From positions 1,713,001 to 1,777,000 of the forward strand of contig NZ_CP072597.1 in assembly GCF_018847975.1 (NCBI RefSeq): 64,000 bases of DNA, written 5' to 3'. Both the position numbers and the translations under genes were made by a program. Positions 41,868 to 50,960 of this stretch are shown here, piece after piece. The notes beneath the pieces were generated by a model that saw only the letters and a list, made by a program, of their open reading frames with translations, did not search any database and had not been told where the DNA came from. Source of the stretch: Lysobacter sp. K5869. Lineage in GTDB: Bacteria > Pseudomonadota > Gammaproteobacteria > Xanthomonadales > Xanthomonadaceae. How positions within the stretch are numbered: position 1 is the first letter of the stretch; each line of letters begins with the position of its first letter.

Positions 41868-42109
41868 GCGCGCCGGTCCGCATCGCCGTCAACGGCCTCG
41901 CGGTCGAAGTGCCGGCCGGCGCCAGCGTCGCCGCCGCGGTGGCCTTGGCCGCGCCGCATTTCCGCCGTTCGCGCGGCGGCCAGCCGCGCGCGCCGCTGTG
42001 CGGCATGGGCGTGTGCTTCGAATGCCGGGTGCGCATCGACGGCGTCGAGCATCAGCGCGCCTGTCTGGTGCCGGCGCGCGAAGGCATGCAGGTGGCCTGC
42101 GATGACTGA
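41864..42109 (+). CDS. 2Fe-2S subunit of D-hydroxyproline dehydrogenase
   Basis: This 81-residue ferredoxin-like protein has a CGMGVCFEC cluster and a fourth Cys in QRACLVPAREG, giving a plant-type 2Fe-2S site. Its start overlaps the oxidase subunit (ATGA) and its stop overlaps the next subunit by 8 bp. It transfers electrons between the two flavoprotein subunits by analogy with the characterised heteromeric hydroxyproline dehydrogenases. Confidence 0.92.
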   Translation: MSAPVRIAVNGLAVEVPAGASVAAAVALAAPHFRRSRGGQPRAPLCGMGVCFECRVRIDGVEHQRACLVPAREGMQVACDD

Positions 42110-43454
42110 GCGCTGCGATGTGTTGGTGGTGGGCGCGGGCCCGGCCGGTCTCGCGGCCGCGCGCGCGGCCGCGTCGCACGGCGCCGATGTCGCGCTGATC
42201 GACATGCAGGCCAGCGCCGGCGGCCAAGTGTGGCGGCGCGACGTGCGCCGGCCGTGGCCGGATCCGGCGCGCGACCGCCTCGACGAATTGCTCGACGGCG
42301 ACCGCGTGCGCTGGATCGGTCAGGCGCAAGTGGTCGCGGCCAAGCCGGGGCGGGCGCTGATCGAACAGGCCGGCATCGCCTACGAACTGGACTACGGCGC
42401 GCTGGTGTTGGCGACCGGCGCGCGCGAATTGCTGTTGCCGTTTCCGGGTTGGACCTTGCCCGGCGTCACCGGCGCGGGCGGTCTGCAGGCGCTGGTCAAG
42501 CAAGGCTGGCCGATCGCCGGCAAGCGCGTGTTGATCGCCGGCAGCGGGCCGTTGCTGTTGGCCGCGGCCGACACCGCGCGGCGCCACGGCGCGCGCGTGG
42601 TCGCGATCTGCGAACAAGCGCCGGCCGCGCAACTGCGCGGGTTCGCCGCGCGCTTGTGGCGCTGGCCGGGCAAGCTGGCTCAGGCCGCGGCGCTGCGCGC
42701 GCGACTGATCGGCGTGCCGTATCGCGCCGATGCCTGGGTCGCGGCCGCGCACGGCGACGGTCGCGTGGCCGAAGTCGAAGTCCATGGCGCGCGCGGAATC
42801 GAGCGCATCGCCGTGGATCACCTCGCCGTCGGCTACGGCCTGGTGCCGAATCTCGAACTCGCCCAACAGCTGGGTTGCGAACTGCAACCGCACGGCGCTC
42901 ATGCCAGCGTGCGCGTCGACGCGGACCTGCGCACCAGCGTCGCCGGCGTGTACGCCGCCGGCGAAGCCTGCGGCATCGGCGGACGCGACTGCGCCCTGGT
43001 CGAAGGCGCGATGGCCGGTCACGCCGCCGCCGGCGCGCCCGAGGCCGCGCACGCCTTGCAGCCGCAACGCCGGCGCGCGCGCGAGTTCGCCGCGCTGCTG
43101 CCCGACTACTTCGCCCTGCGCCCGCAGATCGCCGCCGCCGCGACCGCCGACAGCGTGGTCTGCCGCTGCGAGGACGTGCGCCTGGGCGAACTCGACGCGC
43201 ACGCCGACTGGCGCGCGGCCAAGCTCGCCACGCGCTGCGGCATGGGCAGCTGCCAAGGCCGCATCTGCGGCGCGGCGCTGGCGCAGTTGCGCGGCGCGGC
43301 GTTCGCGCCGTCCGCCGCCGCGGGCGCGCGCCCGCCGGTGTTTCCCGTGCGGCTGGCGGCGTTGGCCGCGCCGGCCGCGCCGCCACACGAACCGCCGCCC
43401 GCGGCGGGGTTCGATCCGATCACGCACTCAGCCCCACAAGGAACCGTTCCATGA
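42102..43454 (+). CDS. NAD(P)/FAD-dependent subunit of D-hydroxyproline dehydrogenase
   Basis: This 450-residue flavoprotein has an N-terminal FAD motif (VLVVGAGPAGLAAARAAA), a second dinucleotide motif (RVLIAGSGPLLLAAADTAR) and a C-terminal BFD-like 2Fe-2S site (VCRCEDVRLGEL, TRCGMGSCQGRICG). It matches the alpha subunit of heteromeric hydrogen-cyanide-synthase/hydroxyproline dehydrogenase enzymes. The C-terminal ~60 residues are Pro/Ala-rich. It overlaps both neighbours. Confidence 0.92.
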   Translation: MTERCDVLVVGAGPAGLAAARAAASHGADVALIDMQASAGGQVWRRDVRRPWPDPARDRLDELLDGDRVRWIGQAQVVAAKPGRALIEQAGIAYELDYGALVLATGARELLLPFPGWTLPGVTGAGGLQALVKQGWPIAGKRVLIAGSGPLLLAAADTARRHGARVVAICEQAPAAQLRGFAARLWRWPGKLAQAAALRARLIGVPYRADAWVAAAHGDGRVAEVEVHGARGIERIAVDHLAVGYGLVPNLELAQQLGCELQPHGAHASVRVDADLRTSVAGVYAAGEACGIGGRDCALVEGAMAGHAAAGAPEAAHALQPQRRRAREFAALLPDYFALRPQIAAAATADSVVCRCEDVRLGELDAHADWRAAKLATRCGMGSCQGRICGAALAQLRGAAFAPSAAAGARPPVFPVRLAALAAPAAPPHEPPPAAGFDPITHSAPQGTVP

Positions 43455-44356
43455 GCACTGCTTCCATCTGGCGCGGCGTCATTCCCGCCATCACCACGCC
43501 CTTCCACGCCGACGGCTCGATCGACCACGAGTTCCTCGCTAGCCACGCGCAACAGCTCATCGACGCCGGCTGCACCGGCATCGTCCCGCTGGGCTCGCTC
43601 GGCGAAGCGGCGACGCTGAGCTTCGAGGACAAGCTGGCGATCCTGCGCACGCTGACCGCCGCGCTCAAGGGCCGCGCGCCGGTGATCCCGGGCATCGCCG
43701 CGCTGTCCACCGCCGAGGCCGTGCGTTTGGCCCAGGAAGCCGAGAAGATCGGTTGCGCCGGCCTGATGGTGCTGCCGCCGTACGTCTATTCCACCGACTG
43801 GCGCGAAATGAAGGCGCACGTGGCGGCGGTGATCGGCGCGACGAAGCTGCCGTGCATGATCTACAACAACCCGGTCGCGTATAAGACCGACTTCTCGCCC
43901 GAGCAGATCGCCGAACTCGCCGGCGAATTCGCCAACGTGCAGGCGGTGAAGGAATCCTCGGCCGACGTGCGCCGCTTCGCCGCGCTGCGCTCGCTGCTCG
44001 GCGACCGCCTGGAACTGCTGGTCGGCATGGACGACGCCATCGTCGAAGGCGTGGCGATGGGCGCGACCGGTTGGATCGCGGGTCTGGTCAACGCCTATCC
44101 GAAGGAATCGGTGCGTTTGTTCGAGCTCGCCCAGAGCGGCGGCGCGCCCGCCGCGGCCGCGCTGTACGCGTGGTTCCTGCCGCTGCTGCGCCTGGACACC
44201 GTGCCCAAGTTCGTACAGCTCATCAAGCTGGTGCAGGCGCAGGTCGGCCTGGGCGCCGAGCACGTGCGCGCGCCGCGTCTGGTGGTGACCGGCGCCGAGC
44301 GCGAGGCCGCGCTGGCGGTGATCGAACGCGCCCAGGCGCAGCGCCCGGAGCTTTGA
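43451..44356 (+). CDS. 1-pyrroline-4-hydroxy-2-carboxylate deaminase (DapA family)
   Basis: This 301-residue class I aldolase-fold enzyme converts the oxidised hydroxyproline intermediate to 2-oxoglutarate semialdehyde and ammonia. DapA-family features are GCTGIVPLGSLGEAATLSFE, YNNPVAYK and the Schiff-base Lys in VQAVKESSADVRRF. Operon position, between the oxidase and the aldehyde dehydrogenase, distinguishes it from lysine-pathway DapA. It overlaps the upstream gene (ATGA) and is 1 bp from the next. Confidence 0.93.
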   Translation: MSTASIWRGVIPAITTPFHADGSIDHEFLASHAQQLIDAGCTGIVPLGSLGEAATLSFEDKLAILRTLTAALKGRAPVIPGIAALSTAEAVRLAQEAEKIGCAGLMVLPPYVYSTDWREMKAHVAAVIGATKLPCMIYNNPVAYKTDFSPEQIAELAGEFANVQAVKESSADVRRFAALRSLLGDRLELLVGMDDAIVEGVAMGATGWIAGLVNAYPKESVRLFELAQSGGAPAAAALYAWFLPLLRLDTVPKFVQLIKLVQAQVGLGAEHVRAPRLVVTGAEREAALAVIERAQAQRPEL

Positions 44357-44357
44357 G

Positions 44358-45950
44358 ATGAGCGCGCGCGAACCGGTATTGATCGGCGGCCGCTGGCAGC
44401 CTTCGCTGGACGCGGCCGGCGAGTTCCGCGCCTTCGATCCGACCCGCGCGGTCGAAGTCGGCGCGGCGTTCCCGGTCTCCGGCGCGCACGACGCGCGCGC
44501 CGCGCTTGCTTCGGCCTGCGCGGCGGCCGACGAGTTGGCCGCCTGCGCGCCCGCGCGCATCGCGGCCTTTCTCGAAGCGTACGCCGCGGCGATCGAAGCC
44601 GACGCCGATGCGCTGGTCGAACTGGCGCATCTGGAAACCGCGCTGGCGGCCAAGCCGCGGCTGGCCGAGGTGGAACTGCCGCGCACCACTGGCCAGTTGC
44701 GTCAGGCCGCGCGCGCGGCGCGCGAGCGCAGCTGGACCCAGCCGATCATCGACACCGCCGCCGGTTTGCGCTCGCACCTGGCGCCGCTGCGCAAGCCGGT
44801 GCTGATTTTCGGGCCGAACAATTTCCCGTTCGCGTTCAATGCGGTGGCCGGCAGCGATTTCGCTTCCGCCATCGCCGCGCGCAATCCGGTCATCGCCAAG
44901 GTCCATCCCTCGCATCCGGGCACCAGCCAGCGCTTGGCGCAGCTCGCGCACCGCGCCTTGCTGGATGCGGGCTTGCCGGCGCAATCGCTGCAAGTGCTGT
45001 ATCACCTCGATCCGGCGCTGGGCCTGGAGCTGGCCGGCGATGCGCGCTTGGGCGCGCTGGCGTTCACCGGCAGCCGCCGCGCCGGCCTCGCGCTCAAGGC
45101 CGCGGCCGATGCCGCCGGCGTGCCGGCGTATCTGGAACTGTCGAGCATCAACCCGGTGTTCCTGCTCGACGGCGCGTTGCGCGAGCGCGGCGAGGCGCTG
45201 GCGCAGGAGTTCTTCGCCTCGTGCACGCTCGGCGTCGGCCAGTTCTGCACCAACCCCGGCGTGGTGGTGGTGCCGCGCGGCGAGGCCGGCGACCGTTTCG
45301 TCGCCGCCGCGGCCGAGCGCTTCGCCGCGGCGCCGGCGGGCACGATGTTCTCGCGCGGCGTGCTCGATCATCTGCATGCGGGCGTGAGCGGGTGGCGCGA
45401 AGCCGGCGCGAGTCTGGTCGCCGGCGGCGAGGCCGCCGACGGCGAGGGTTATCGCGTGCGTCCTGCGTTGTTGAGCAGCGACGCGGCCGCGTTCGTCGCC
45501 GACCGCCGCCTGCAAGGCGAAGCCTTCGGCCCGGCCAGCCTGATCGTGCGCGTGGACGGCATCGACGAGGCGCTGCGAGTGGCCGCGGCGCTGGAAGGCA
45601 ATCTCACCGGCACCATCTACGGCGGCGACAGCGTCGAGGACGACGAAGACTGGCGCCGCCTCGCCGGCGCGCTGCGTCCGCGCGTGGGGCGCTTGATCGA
45701 CGGCCGCATGCCGACCGGCGTCGCGGTCAGCGCGGCGATGAATCACGGCGGGCCGTATCCGAGCACCGGCCATCCGGGCTTCACCGCGGTCGGCATGCCG
45801 ACCGCGATCCGCCGCTTCGCCGCGCTGCATTGCTACGATCACGTCCGCGCCGACGCGCTGCCGGAAGAATTGCGCGACCGCAATCCCGGCGGGCTGTCGC
45901 GCTGGATCGACGGACGTTGGACCTTGGACGATATCGGAGCGAATGCATGA
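44358..45950 (+). CDS. 2-oxoglutarate semialdehyde (2,5-dioxovalerate) dehydrogenase
   Basis: This 530-residue aldehyde dehydrogenase completes conversion of hydroxyproline to 2-oxoglutarate. The catalytic Cys is residue 297 (GQFCTNPG), the general base Glu lies in YLELSSINP, and the cofactor-binding stretch is FGPNNFPFAFNAVAG. The long form (~520-530 residues) and FNAVAG motif are typical of the NADP-dependent 2,5-dioxopentanoate dehydrogenases. It is coupled to the following peptidase gene by ATGA. Confidence 0.93.
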   Translation: MSAREPVLIGGRWQPSLDAAGEFRAFDPTRAVEVGAAFPVSGAHDARAALASACAAADELAACAPARIAAFLEAYAAAIEADADALVELAHLETALAAKPRLAEVELPRTTGQLRQAARAARERSWTQPIIDTAAGLRSHLAPLRKPVLIFGPNNFPFAFNAVAGSDFASAIAARNPVIAKVHPSHPGTSQRLAQLAHRALLDAGLPAQSLQVLYHLDPALGLELAGDARLGALAFTGSRRAGLALKAAADAAGVPAYLELSSINPVFLLDGALRERGEALAQEFFASCTLGVGQFCTNPGVVVVPRGEAGDRFVAAAAERFAAAPAGTMFSRGVLDHLHAGVSGWREAGASLVAGGEAADGEGYRVRPALLSSDAAAFVADRRLQGEAFGPASLIVRVDGIDEALRVAAALEGNLTGTIYGGDSVEDDEDWRRLAGALRPRVGRLIDGRMPTGVAVSAAMNHGGPYPSTGHPGFTAVGMPTAIRRFAALHCYDHVRADALPEELRDRNPGGLSRWIDGRWTLDDIGANA

Positions 45951-47152
45951 GCGGGCAGATCGGCGGTTTGACCCTGGAACAAGCGCGCGCGCAGCTGGCG
46001 CCGTGGGCGCAACGCGCGCCCGCGATCGGCGCGCAGGAACACGAACAACGCATCGAGCGCGCCCGCGCGCTGATGCGCGAAGGCGGCTTCGACGCCTTGC
46101 TCATCAGCGCGGGCGCGTCGCTGCGCTACTTCGCCGGGGTGCCGTGGACGGCCAACGAGCGCCTGGTGGCGATGCTGCTGACCCTGGACGGCGATCCGCT
46201 GCTGATCAGCCCGGGCTTCGAGTCCGGTTCGCTGTCGCACGTGCTCAAGATCCCGGCCCAGCCGCGTTTTTGGGAAGAGCACGAGAACCCGTACGAACTC
46301 GTCGCCGAGGCGGTTCGCGAACGCGGCGTGCGTCGTTTGGCGCTGGACCCGGGCGCGGCGTTCGCGATCTACACCGGCCTACGCGCCGCCGCGCCGCAGC
46401 TGGAGCTCGGCGACGCCGCGGCCATCGTCGACGGCTGTCGCGCGCGCAAGTCGCCGGCGGAGCTGGCGTTGATGTATCAGGCCATGGCGATGACCTTGCA
46501 CACCCACCGTCTGGCCGCCGGTCTGGCCAACGAGGGCGTGACCACCACCGCGCTGCGCCGCTTCATCGACGAGGCCCACCGCGGGCTCGGCGCCGACAAC
46601 GGCTCGACGTTCTGCATCGTCCAGTTCGGCCACGCCACCGCCTACCCGCACGGCATTCCGGGCGAGCAGACGCTGCGCGAGGGCGAACTGGTGTTGATCG
46701 ACACCGGCTGCGCGGTGCAGGGCTACAACTCCGACATCACCCGCACCTACATCTGCGGCCGCGCCGACGACGATCAACGGCGCATCTGGGATCTGGAACG
46801 CGCCGCGCAGCAGGCCGCGTTCGACGCCGTGCGTCCGGGCGCCAGCGGCGAAGCGGTGGATTCGGCGGCGCGTGCGGTGCTCGAACGCGGTGGGCTCGGC
46901 CCGGATTACCGCTTGCCGGGGTTGCCGCACCGCACCGGCCACGGCTGCGGGATCAGCGTGCACGAAGCGCCGTATCTGGTGCGCGGCAACCACGTGGGAT
47001 TGGATATCGGCAACTGCTGCTCGAACGAGCCGATGATCGTAGTGCCGGAGCGGTTCGGGGTGCGCTTGGAGGATCACTTCCACGTGACCGAGGACGGGGC
47101 GCGGTGGTTTACCGAGCCGTCGGTGGCGATCGACCGACCGTTCGCGGATTGA
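45947..47152 (+). CDS. M24-family Xaa-Pro dipeptidase/aminopeptidase in hydroxyproline operon
   Basis: This 401-residue pita-bread metallopeptidase has the dinuclear metal ligands in VLIDTGCAVQGYNSDITRTY (two Asp), LPHRTGHGCGISVHEAP (His), SNEPMIVVPE (Glu) and RLEDHFHVTEDG (Glu). M24 enzymes cleave Xaa-Pro or release the residue N-terminal to Pro. As the last gene of the operon with a 4-bp overlap, it probably liberates (hydroxy)proline from collagen- or extensin-derived peptides taken up by the cell. Substrate preference is inference from context. It lacks a signal peptide, so it acts in the cytoplasm. Confidence 0.92.
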   Translation: MSGQIGGLTLEQARAQLAPWAQRAPAIGAQEHEQRIERARALMREGGFDALLISAGASLRYFAGVPWTANERLVAMLLTLDGDPLLISPGFESGSLSHVLKIPAQPRFWEEHENPYELVAEAVRERGVRRLALDPGAAFAIYTGLRAAAPQLELGDAAAIVDGCRARKSPAELALMYQAMAMTLHTHRLAAGLANEGVTTTALRRFIDEAHRGLGADNGSTFCIVQFGHATAYPHGIPGEQTLREGELVLIDTGCAVQGYNSDITRTYICGRADDDQRRIWDLERAAQQAAFDAVRPGASGEAVDSAARAVLERGGLGPDYRLPGLPHRTGHGCGISVHEAPYLVRGNHVGLDIGNCCSNEPMIVVPERFGVRLEDHFHVTEDGARWFTEPSVAIDRPFAD

Positions 47153-47190
47153 GCTTCGCTGGGGAGCGGCGGCGCCGGCGATAGCGGGTT

Positions 47191-47221
47191 CGCGGTCGCG
47201 GCTTACGCCGTTCCTACAGGG
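47191..47221. repeat. Single REP-like arm
   Basis: A single arm (CGCGGTCGCGGCTTACGCCG then TTCCTACAGGG) lies 40 bp after the M24 gene. It is the same repeat family as the elements at 4288, 13781 and 51786. Confidence 0.7.
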
Positions 47222-47380
47222 GCCATGGGCGGATCTGTGCATCTGCGTGGACGATCAAGGTTTGGGTGTCGCCGTGGGTAAGGCGGCACTGGCGGGCGGC
47301 GCGGGGTTCGCGCTTCGCTGACGGCGCCGCCGCGATCCGCGCGGCGCGCAGTCCCGAACACGCCGTCCAAGGAGGTTCGC

Positions 47381-48625
47381 ATGTTCCGCGCCGTCCCCAC
47401 CCTGTCTTTCTCCGCGCGGTTGCGCGTCGCCGCCGCGTTGTTGCTGGCGCTGTTGGCCGCGGCGCCCGCGCTGGCCGCGCCGCCCAAGCGTTTCGATCTT
47501 CCGCCGACGACCGGGCCGTATCGGGTCGGCACCGTCACCCTGCATCTGGTGGACCGTTCGCGCACCGACGGTTTCGTCGGCGGCCCGCGCGAGTACATGG
47601 TCACGCTGAGCTATCCGATCGCGGCGAACGCGCACGGCCCGCGCGCGCCATGGCTGGAGCCCGCGCTGGTGCCCGAGTGGAGCGCGACCGCGCAAGGCTA
47701 CGGCTTCGCGCCCGGCGCGGTGGATTGGGCCGGCGCGCGCCGGCCGGCGATCCGCAACGCGGCGCTGCTGCGCCATCCGCGCGGCTGGCCGGTGGTGCTG
47801 TTCTCGCCGGGCCTGCAGTATTTCCGCGAACTCTACAGTTCGCTGACCGACGATCTGGCCAGCCATGGCTACGTCGTCGCGTCGATGACCCACACCCACG
47901 AAGCGTTCTACGCCGCGTTCCCCGGCGGCCGCGTGGTGCGCGGGCAGAACCTTGAAGAGACGGTCGAATCGACCCAAATGTGGCTGGACACCCGGGTCGG
48001 CGATGCGCGCCATCTGCTCGACGCGCTGGCGCTGGCCAACCGCGGCTTCTATCCGGGCGCGGAACCCGGACGCCTGCCGCCGGGCTGGCGCGGCGGCCTG
48101 GACCTGTCGCGGGTCGGTTTCCTCGGCCATTCCTACGGCGGCACTACCGCGGCGGAGACGATGTTCTTCGACCGCCGCGTCGACGCCGGCCTGGATTTCG
48201 ACGGCCGCCTGTCGACCACCTACGGCCCGCCGCAGGACCTGCCGTACGGCCCGATCCGGGCCACGCGCTTCGGCCTGGATCGTCCGTTCTTGCTGATCGG
48301 CGCGGAAGGCCATACGCATCTGAACCCGGACGACCCGTCGTGGCCGCAGTTCTGGAGCAACCAGCGCGGCTGGAAGCGCGATGTCCACGCGCCGCTGGCG
48401 GTGCATTTCACCTTCAGCGATTTCCCCGCGATCCTGCCGCCGCTCGGCGACGCGGTGCCGCCGGGTTTCGCCGCCGGCGCTTACGGCACGCTGCCGGCGG
48501 CCGAGGCCGTGGCCGGCACCCGCGCCCACGCGCGGGCGTTCTTCGATCTGCACCTGAAGGGGCGGCCGACGCGCCTGTTCGAGACGGGCAGCGCGGCGTA
48601 TCCGAATTTCCAGCCGGTTCCTTGA
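47381..48625 (+). CDS. Exported alpha/beta hydrolase (PAF-acetylhydrolase-like)
   Basis: This 414-residue protein has a Sec signal (residues 1-33, ending APALAAP) and a serine hydrolase core: GWPVVLFSPGLQYFRELYSS (oxyanion region), SRVGFLGHSYGGTTAAET (nucleophile Ser in GHSYGG) and a late His region. The fold and the oxyanion pattern resemble platelet-activating-factor acetylhydrolase-like lipases/esterases. AAGGAGG 6 bp upstream supports the ATG. The substrate is unknown. A hairpin follows the gene. Confidence 0.87.
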   Translation: MFRAVPTLSFSARLRVAAALLLALLAAAPALAAPPKRFDLPPTTGPYRVGTVTLHLVDRSRTDGFVGGPREYMVTLSYPIAANAHGPRAPWLEPALVPEWSATAQGYGFAPGAVDWAGARRPAIRNAALLRHPRGWPVVLFSPGLQYFRELYSSLTDDLASHGYVVASMTHTHEAFYAAFPGGRVVRGQNLEETVESTQMWLDTRVGDARHLLDALALANRGFYPGAEPGRLPPGWRGGLDLSRVGFLGHSYGGTTAAETMFFDRRVDAGLDFDGRLSTTYGPPQDLPYGPIRATRFGLDRPFLLIGAEGHTHLNPDDPSWPQFWSNQRGWKRDVHAPLAVHFTFSDFPAILPPLGDAVPPGFAAGAYGTLPAAEAVAGTRAHARAFFDLHLKGRPTRLFETGSAAYPNFQPVP

Positions 48626-48646
48626 AGCGACAAGCGAGCGCAGAGG

Positions 48647-48677
48647 AGCGAGGAGCGAGCTTTTCTCGCTCCTCGCT
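48647..48677 (+). terminator. Hairpin terminator candidate
   Basis: A perfect 13-bp stem AGCGAGGAGCGAG/CTCGCTCCTCGCT (48647-48659 with 48665-48677) with loop CTTTT lies 22 bp after the hydrolase stop. No T-tract follows. Confidence 0.5.
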
Positions 48678-48766
48678 TGCGCGCGCTCGTTCCTAGCCCA
48701 AACGGCATATCCGCCACCCCCGCGATTCCCGCATCATGGGCGAGCCCGTCACCGCAGAGTCCCGCG

Positions 48767-50653
48767 ATGCTTCCGATCCGTTCCGTCTCCGCGCGCGCGC
48801 CGCTGGCCGCGCTGTCCGTCGCCGTGTTGCTGGCCCTGGGCGCGACGCCCGCAGGGGCCGCCGTAGCCGCCGCCGACCAACCCGCCAAGAGCGAAGCCGC
48901 GAAGAGCGACCAGAAGGGCGAGGAGAACAGCGCCGCGGCGCGCTTCAAGGCGCTGTACACGCGCGAATGGAAATGGCGGCAGGCGCAGTTCGCCGGCGGC
49001 GACGACGAGGACGGCCCGCAGGGCCAGCCGGCGTCGCGCCTGCCCAAGGTCGACGCGGCGACGCAAACCATGCGCGAGCGCTATTGGGAGCAGGTGCTCA
49101 AGGAACTCGACGCGATCGATCCCAAGCAGCTCAGCGGCGAGGATCCGGTCAACGCCGAGGTGTTCCGCCAGCAGATCCAAAGCCAGCTCGCCAACCAGCG
49201 CGTGCGCCAGTACGAGATGCCGTTCAACAGCGACAGCGCGTTCTGGACCAATCTGGGCTTCACCGCGCGCCGTTCGATCCGCGATGTCGAGGGCTACGAG
49301 CGCTACCTCGGCCAGTTGCGCGATATTCCGCGCTACTTCGACGAGCAGATCGTCAACATGCGCGCCGGGCTCAAGCGCGGTTTCAGCGTGCCGCGGGTGA
49401 CGTTGACCGGGCGCGACGTGTCGATCAAGGAAGTCGTCGACGCCAAACTCGAAGACAATCTGCTGTACACGCCGTTCAAGAAGATGCCGGCGAACATCCC
49501 CGCCGCCGAGCAGGCGCGCCTGCGCGCCGAGGCGGCCAAGGCGATGGACGAGTCGGTGCTGCCGGCCTACCGCAAGCTGCTCAAGTTCATGCAGGACGAG
49601 TACATGCGGCAGGCGCGCACCACCTTGGCCGCGGAGAAGATGCCCGGCGGCGAGGACTACTACCGCGCCAAGATCCGCGAGTTCACCACGCTGGATTTGA
49701 CGCCGCAGCAGATCCACGAGATCGGCCAGCAGGAAGTGGCGAAGATCCGCGCGCAGATGGAGCAGACCATCGTCAAGACCGGGTTCAAGGGCACGTTCCC
49801 GGAATTCCTGCATTACCTGCGCACCGATCCCAAGTTCTATCCCAAGAGCGGCGAAGAGCTGCTGATGCGCGCCTCGTGGCTGGCCAAGCGCGTGGACGGC
49901 GAGATCGGCAATTACATCGGCCTGCTGCCGCGCCAGCGTTTCGCGATCAAGCCGGTGCCGCCGGATCTGGCGCCGTTCTACACCGCCGGCCGCGGCGGCC
50001 GCGATGTGTATCTGGTCAATACCTACGATCTGCCGTCGCGTCCGCTGTTCAATCTGCCGGCGCTGACCCTGCACGAATCCGCACCGGGCCATTCGCTGCA
50101 GATGTCGCTGGCGGCCGAGCACGAAGGCCTGCCGGATTTCCGCCGCTACACCTATATTTCCGCGTACGGCGAAGGTTGGGCGCTGTACACCGAGACGCTC
50201 GGCATCGAGATGGGGATGTACGACACCCCGTACGATTACTTCGGTTACCTGACCTATCAGATGTGGCGCGCGAGCCGCTTGGTGGTGGATACCGGCGTGC
50301 ACCATCTGGGCTGGACCCGCGAGCAAGCGCTGGCGTTCCTGCGCGACAACACCGCGCTGAGCGAGCACGAGATCGAGACCGAGGTCGACCGTTACATCGG
50401 CTGGCCGGGTCAGGCGCTGTCGTATTACCTGGGCCAGATGAGCATCGTGCGCGCGCGCGCCAAGGCCGAGCAGGCCTTGGGCGAGGACTTCGACATCCGC
50501 GCGTTCCACGACGCGGTGCTGGCGCTGGGTTCGGTCCCGCTGCCGGTATTGGAGCGGCGCGTCGACCGGTTCATCGAGGAGAGCCGGGTCAAGGCGGCCG
50601 AGAAGAAGGCCAAGGCGGCTGCTAAGAAGGCCGCGGGCAAGACGGAAGAGTGA
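48767..50653 (+). CDS. Exported DUF885-family metallopeptidase
   Basis: This 628-residue protein has a Sec signal (residues 1-32) and a long helical body typical of DUF885. The zinc-peptidase-like motif LHESAPGHSLQ (HExxxxH-type) lies near residue 445 and the downstream Glu in AYGEGWALYTE near residue 475. The C-terminus is Lys/Ala-rich. The start is ATG 48767; the frame extends further upstream but without coding character. Family members are thought to be peptidases, though few are characterised. Confidence 0.9.
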   Translation: MLPIRSVSARAPLAALSVAVLLALGATPAGAAVAAADQPAKSEAAKSDQKGEENSAAARFKALYTREWKWRQAQFAGGDDEDGPQGQPASRLPKVDAATQTMRERYWEQVLKELDAIDPKQLSGEDPVNAEVFRQQIQSQLANQRVRQYEMPFNSDSAFWTNLGFTARRSIRDVEGYERYLGQLRDIPRYFDEQIVNMRAGLKRGFSVPRVTLTGRDVSIKEVVDAKLEDNLLYTPFKKMPANIPAAEQARLRAEAAKAMDESVLPAYRKLLKFMQDEYMRQARTTLAAEKMPGGEDYYRAKIREFTTLDLTPQQIHEIGQQEVAKIRAQMEQTIVKTGFKGTFPEFLHYLRTDPKFYPKSGEELLMRASWLAKRVDGEIGNYIGLLPRQRFAIKPVPPDLAPFYTAGRGGRDVYLVNTYDLPSRPLFNLPALTLHESAPGHSLQMSLAAEHEGLPDFRRYTYISAYGEGWALYTETLGIEMGMYDTPYDYFGYLTYQMWRASRLVVDTGVHHLGWTREQALAFLRDNTALSEHEIETEVDRYIGWPGQALSYYLGQMSIVRARAKAEQALGEDFDIRAFHDAVLALGSVPLPVLERRVDRFIEESRVKAAEKKAKAAAKKAAGKTEE

Positions 50654-50960
50654 GTCGGTTGCGGTGTCGGCATCGCATTGCGCGAGCGCGATGCAATGCC
50701 GGCGCCGATTCGTTCGTTTTCCTGTTCCCGCACATCGTCCCGCTGTCATTCCCGCGAAGGCGGGAATCCAGAGGCTTCAGAGTCATGTCGCGGTGAAGCC
50801 CTGGATTCCCGCCTTCGCGGGAATGACGGCTGGAGAGAACGCGTAGGACCGAGACGAAGCGAATCTTGCGGAGTGATGTCGCGATAGCGCTTTGGATTCC
50901 CGCGTTCGCGGGAGGCGGCGCGCGGGATCGCGACGAAGCAATCCCGCGAACAGAAGCGGC
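50654..50960. other. Intergenic region with palindromic repeats
   Basis: About 300 bp lie between convergent genes. It holds the 27-bp inverted repeat at 50745-50827 and a further partial copy near 50890-50914. No gene is evident. Confidence 0.55.
50745..50827. repeat. 83-bp element with perfect 27-bp inverted repeats
   Basis: The arms 50745-50771 and 50801-50827 are perfect inverted copies beginning GTCATTCCCGCGAAGGCGGG. Each arm contains a smaller palindrome (CCCGCGAAGGCGGG). A half copy (TGGATTCCCGCGTTCGCGGG) lies near 50892. It resembles widespread short palindromic repeats carrying the ATTCCCGC…GCGGGAAT core and is different from the REP family elsewhere in the window. Confidence 0.85.
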
